A DNA stretch of 15,215 nt from Actinomycetes bacterium (GTDB lineage: Bacteria; Actinomycetota; Acidimicrobiia; Acidimicrobiales; Microtrichaceae): positions 1 to 15,215 of the forward strand of contig JAEXGP010000257.1 in NCBI GenBank assembly GCA_023450775.1. Reading direction: 5' to 3'. The notes beneath the pieces are model-generated. The model saw only the letters and a list, made by a program, of their open reading frames with translations, was not told the origin of the DNA and did not search any database. Shown in pieces: positions 13,423 through 15,215 of the stretch. A program made the position numbers and the translations under genes. Positions within the stretch are counted from its first letter, which is position 1. The number at the start of each line of letters is the position of its first letter.

Positions 13423-13733
13423 AGCTCACCTCCGTTGCTGCGGGCGACGCGGGTCTTGGTCCCGTCGGCGCCGATGCGGTAGCCGGCACGGGTCGCCTTG
13501 CCGGCGCTGTCGATGAGCGCCAGGTTCGACACGTGGATCGGCATCGCCTTGTCGATGATCCCGCCCTGCTGCATGGCCCGGGTGGGCTTCTGGTGGCGCT
13601 TCGCCACGTTCACGCCTTCCACGATCGCCTTGTTGGCGGCCGGGTCGACGAACATGACCTCGCCCTCCTTGCCCTTGTCCTTGCCGGACAGGACGCGGAC
13701 GCGATCGCCCTTCTTGATCTTCAGCTTTCCCAT
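13419..13733 (-). CDS. rplX: 50S ribosomal protein L24
   Basis: L24 initiates assembly of the large subunit by binding the 5' domain of 23S rRNA. From the ATG at 13733 the protein has 104 residues, with a KOW motif near 6-33 (KKGDRVRVLSGKDKGKEGEV), VEGVNVAKRHQKPTR at 38-52 and GGIIDKAMPIHVSNLAL at 57-73. GGAGGTGATC, a ten-base match to the anti-Shine-Dalgarno end of 16S rRNA, lies just upstream within the end of rplN. The frame runs further upstream, but that part is not family-like. The spacer after rplN is 5 bases. Confidence 0.98.
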   Translation of the reverse strand: MGKLKIKKGDRVRVLSGKDKGKEGEVMFVDPAANKAIVEGVNVAKRHQKPTRAMQQGGIIDKAMPIHVSNLALIDSAGKATRAGYRIGADGTKTRVARSNGGEL

Positions 13734-13738
13734 GGGGG

Positions 13739-14107
13739 TCAGATCACCTCCGGGGCGAGCGACACGATGCGCATGAACTTCTTGTCGCGCAGCTCGCGGC
13801 CGACGGGGCCGAAGATGCGGGTCCCGCGCGGCTGCTTCTGGTCGTTGATGAGCACGGCCGCGTTCTCGTCGAAGCGGATGTAGCTCCCGTCCGGGCGCCG
13901 GCGCTCCTTCTTGGTGCGGACGACGACGCACTTCACGACGTCGCCCTTCTTGACCGCGGCGCCGGGGAGGGCGTCCTTGACGGTGGCCACGAAGACGTCG
14001 CCGATCGAGGCGTACCGACGGCGGGAGCCGCCGAGCACCTTGATGACGAGCACCTCGCGGGCACCCGAGTTGTCGGCCACCCGGAGGCGGCTCTCCTGCT
14101 GGATCAT
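13739..14107 (-). CDS. rplN: 50S ribosomal protein L14
   Basis: L14 is at the subunit interface and bridges to 16S rRNA. The 122 residues are typical in length and sequence: MIQQESRLRVADNSGAREVL, then GGSRRRYASIGDVFVATVKD, KGDVVKCVVVRTKKE and RPDGSYIRFDENAAVLIND, ending in GPVGRELRDKKFMRIVSLAPEV in two blocks. The ATG at 14107 overlaps the rpsQ stop by four bases (ATGA), so the S10-type and spc-type blocks are fused, with no promoter space between them. E. coli has a separate promoter at this junction. Confidence 0.98.
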   Translation of the reverse strand: MIQQESRLRVADNSGAREVLVIKVLGGSRRRYASIGDVFVATVKDALPGAAVKKGDVVKCVVVRTKKERRRPDGSYIRFDENAAVLINDQKQPRGTRIFGPVGRELRDKKFMRIVSLAPEVI

Positions 14108-14391
14108 CGGGCGCGCTCCACGATCTCCAGGATCCGCCAGCGCTTCAGCTTGGACAGCGGGCGGGTCTCCATGACCCGCACGCGGTCGCCCACGTTGAGG
14201 TCGTTGGTCTCGTCATGGACGTACAGCTTCTTGTCCTGCTGCATCGTCTTGTTGTACCGGGGGTGGCGGACACGCTCGGTCACGGTGACGATGGCGGTGC
14301 GCTCCATCTTGTTGGACGTGACGATGCCCTCGCGCACCTTGCGGGCGTTGCGCTCGGTGGTGGCATCGGTCGTCGCAGCGTTGTCGCTCAT
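14104..14391 (-). CDS. rpsQ: 30S ribosomal protein S17
   Basis: S17 is an OB-fold protein that binds the 5' domain of 16S rRNA early in 30S assembly. The 95-residue protein has a Ser/Thr/Ala/Asn-rich extension of about 18 residues before the conserved core, which begins at RKVREGIVTSNKMERTAIV. Core marks are RHPRYNKTM, KKLYVHDE and GDRVRVMETRPLSKLKRWRI (68-87). The ATG at 14391 overlaps the rpmC stop by four bases, as does its own stop with rplN. N-terminal extensions of this kind are usual in actinobacteria. Confidence 0.97.
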   Translation of the reverse strand: MSDNAATTDATTERNARKVREGIVTSNKMERTAIVTVTERVRHPRYNKTMQQDKKLYVHDETNDLNVGDRVRVMETRPLSKLKRWRILEIVERAR

Positions 14392-14612
14392 GACGCCTCG
14401 CTCCCGACCGCGGCCTCGGCGGCAGCGATCTCACGGGCCCGCAGCTCGGTGTTGATGCGGGCGATGTCCTTCTTGGTCTGCTGGATCCGGGCGGAGTTCT
14501 CGAGCTGGCCGGTGGCCAGCTGGAACCGCAGCTTGAACAGGCGGTCCTTCTCCTCCGCGAGCCGCTCGATGAGCTGCTCGTCACCCAGGTTCGCGACGGA
14601 CTCCTTCGCCAT
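14388..14612 (-). CDS. rpmC: 50S ribosomal protein L29
   Basis: L29 lies next to the peptide exit tunnel and forms part of the docking site for trigger factor and SRP. The 74 residues form the expected two-helix hairpin: LGDEQLIERLAEEKDRLFKL, then LATGQLENSARIQQTKKDIARI in two pieces, ending in an Ala/Glu-rich tail. The ATG at 14612 shares its first base with the rplP stop (TGATG), and the TGA stop overlaps the rpsQ start (ATGA). Position between rplP and rpsQ is universal. Confidence 0.97.
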   Translation of the reverse strand: MAKESVANLGDEQLIERLAEEKDRLFKLRFQLATGQLENSARIQQTKKDIARINTELRAREIAAAEAAVGSEAS

Positions 14613-15028
14613 CAGAAGCCCTCCTCACGGGTCACGATCTTGGCCTTCACCGGCAGCTTCTGGATGGCCCGGTTCAGGGCGCCGCGGGCGATGGCGTCGT
14701 CGGGGTAGCTGAGCTCGAAGAGCACGCGACCGGGACGCACGACGGCGACCCAGCGCTCAGGGTTGCCCTTGCCGGAGCCCATGCGGGTCTCGGCGGGCTT
14801 CTGCGTCACCGGCTTGTCCGGGAACACGTTGATCCACACCTTGCCGCCACGCTTGATGTGACGGGTCATGGCGATACGGGCCGCCTCGATCTGGCGGGCG
14901 GTGATCCAGCCCGGCTCCAGGGCCTGGATGCCGTACTGGCCGTGCGTGACGTTGGTGCCGCCCTTGGCGACACCCTTGGTGCGACCGCGGTGCTGCTTGC
15001 GGTGCTTGACCTTGCGGGGCATCAACAT
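14612..15028 (-). CDS. rplP: 50S ribosomal protein L16
   Basis: L16 helps form the A site and the binding region of the large subunit for tRNA. The protein has 138 residues and starts MLMPRKVKHRKQHRGRTKG, the usual form in which the third residue varies and Pro follows. Conserved blocks include FGQYG-like HGQYGIQALEPGWITARQIE, RHIKRGGKVWINVFPDKP and the MGSGKGNPERWVAVV loop that carries the arginine and methionine modified in some bacteria. The ATG at 15028 shares a base with the rpsC stop (TGATG); an ATG at 15022 is possible but would cut the conserved N-terminus. Confidence 0.98.
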   Translation of the reverse strand: MLMPRKVKHRKQHRGRTKGVAKGGTNVTHGQYGIQALEPGWITARQIEAARIAMTRHIKRGGKVWINVFPDKPVTQKPAETRMGSGKGNPERWVAVVRPGRVLFELSYPDDAIARGALNRAIQKLPVKAKIVTREEGF

Positions 15029-15215
15029 CAGTCAGCGTCTCCCGGTCGGAAGTGCGGCGTCTCGTGGTGCTCGCGGGTGGAGCGCTCGATCTCCTCCTCC
15101 TCCGCGAGCAGGCGCTCGAACTCCGGATCCGCCTCCTGGATGAGGGGCTTGATCTCCTCGTCCGGCTCCTCGGCGGCCGGAGCCTCCGGGGCGGGGGCCG
15201 GCGCGGCCGCGGCAG
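15028..15215 (-). CDS. rpsC: 30S ribosomal protein S3, C-terminal end only (partial)
   Basis: The gene enters from the right edge, and only the last 61 complete codons and the stop (TGA, 15030-15028) are visible. The translation is an Ala/Pro-rich linker, AAAAPAPAPEAP, followed by a strongly acidic helix-like segment, EFERLLAEEEEIERSTREHH, and ends with ETPHFRPGDAD. None of the KH or globular S3 core is in view. The identity therefore rests on position, immediately before rplP with a one-base overlap, and on the known occurrence of acidic, Ala-rich tails on actinobacterial S3 proteins. The first base or two at the edge belong to a cut codon. Confidence 0.85.
   Translation of the reverse strand, partial: AAAAPAPAPEAPAAEEPDEEIKPLIQEADPEFERLLAEEEEIERSTREHHETPHFRPGDAD

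Overview
The window is very G+C-rich chromosomal DNA from what looks like a high-GC Gram-positive bacterium (Actinomycetota). The order rplQ-truA-rplM-rpsI-glmM after rpoA is an actinobacterial arrangement, and S14 is the short zinc-binding form. Acidimicrobiia or a neighbouring deep-branching class is my best guess, by style of the proteins only; no search was possible.

Layout: 27 protein genes lie on the minus strand and one on the plus strand. Read in the minus direction, from the right edge, there is the C-terminal end of rpsC (S3), then rplP, rpmC, rpsQ, rplN, rplX, rplE, rpsZ-type S14, rpsH, rplF, rplR, rpsE, rpmD and rplO. This is the end of the S10 block joined without a gap to the spc block. 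A 184-base structured spacer leads to secY, then adk. A well-formed promoter sits before infA, rpmJ, rpsM, rpsK, rpsD, rpoA and rplQ (the alpha block), which ends at a strong intrinsic terminator at about 4431-4468. Beyond it come truA, a promoter and structured leader, rplM, rpsI and glmM. The only plus-strand gene, at the left end, encodes an Anbu-type proteasome-like peptidase and converges on glmM. No stretch of more than 300 bases lacks a gene.

How the genes work together: almost everything here builds or feeds the translation machinery. There are ribosomal proteins of both subunits, initiation factor IF1, the RNA polymerase alpha subunit, the SecYEG channel subunit, adenylate kinase, a tRNA pseudouridine synthase and the phosphoglucosamine mutase that opens the cell-wall amino-sugar branch. 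Eleven of the gene junctions overlap by one or four bases (TGATG, TAATG, ATGA or GTGA), which suggests translational coupling along the cluster.

The window is mainly an ordinary housekeeping locus. Points worth a second look are: infA apparently starting at CTG, with its ribosome-binding site partly inside a small hairpin; the lack of map between adk and infA; a rplM leader whose 9-base perfect inverted repeat can cover the start codon and competes with another hairpin; truA placed just after the terminator without a visible promoter; a Gln in place of the usual Pro after the GlmM phosphoserine motif; and the Anbu peptidase with intact catalytic residues. I found no mobile elements, CRISPR arrays, tRNA or rRNA genes.
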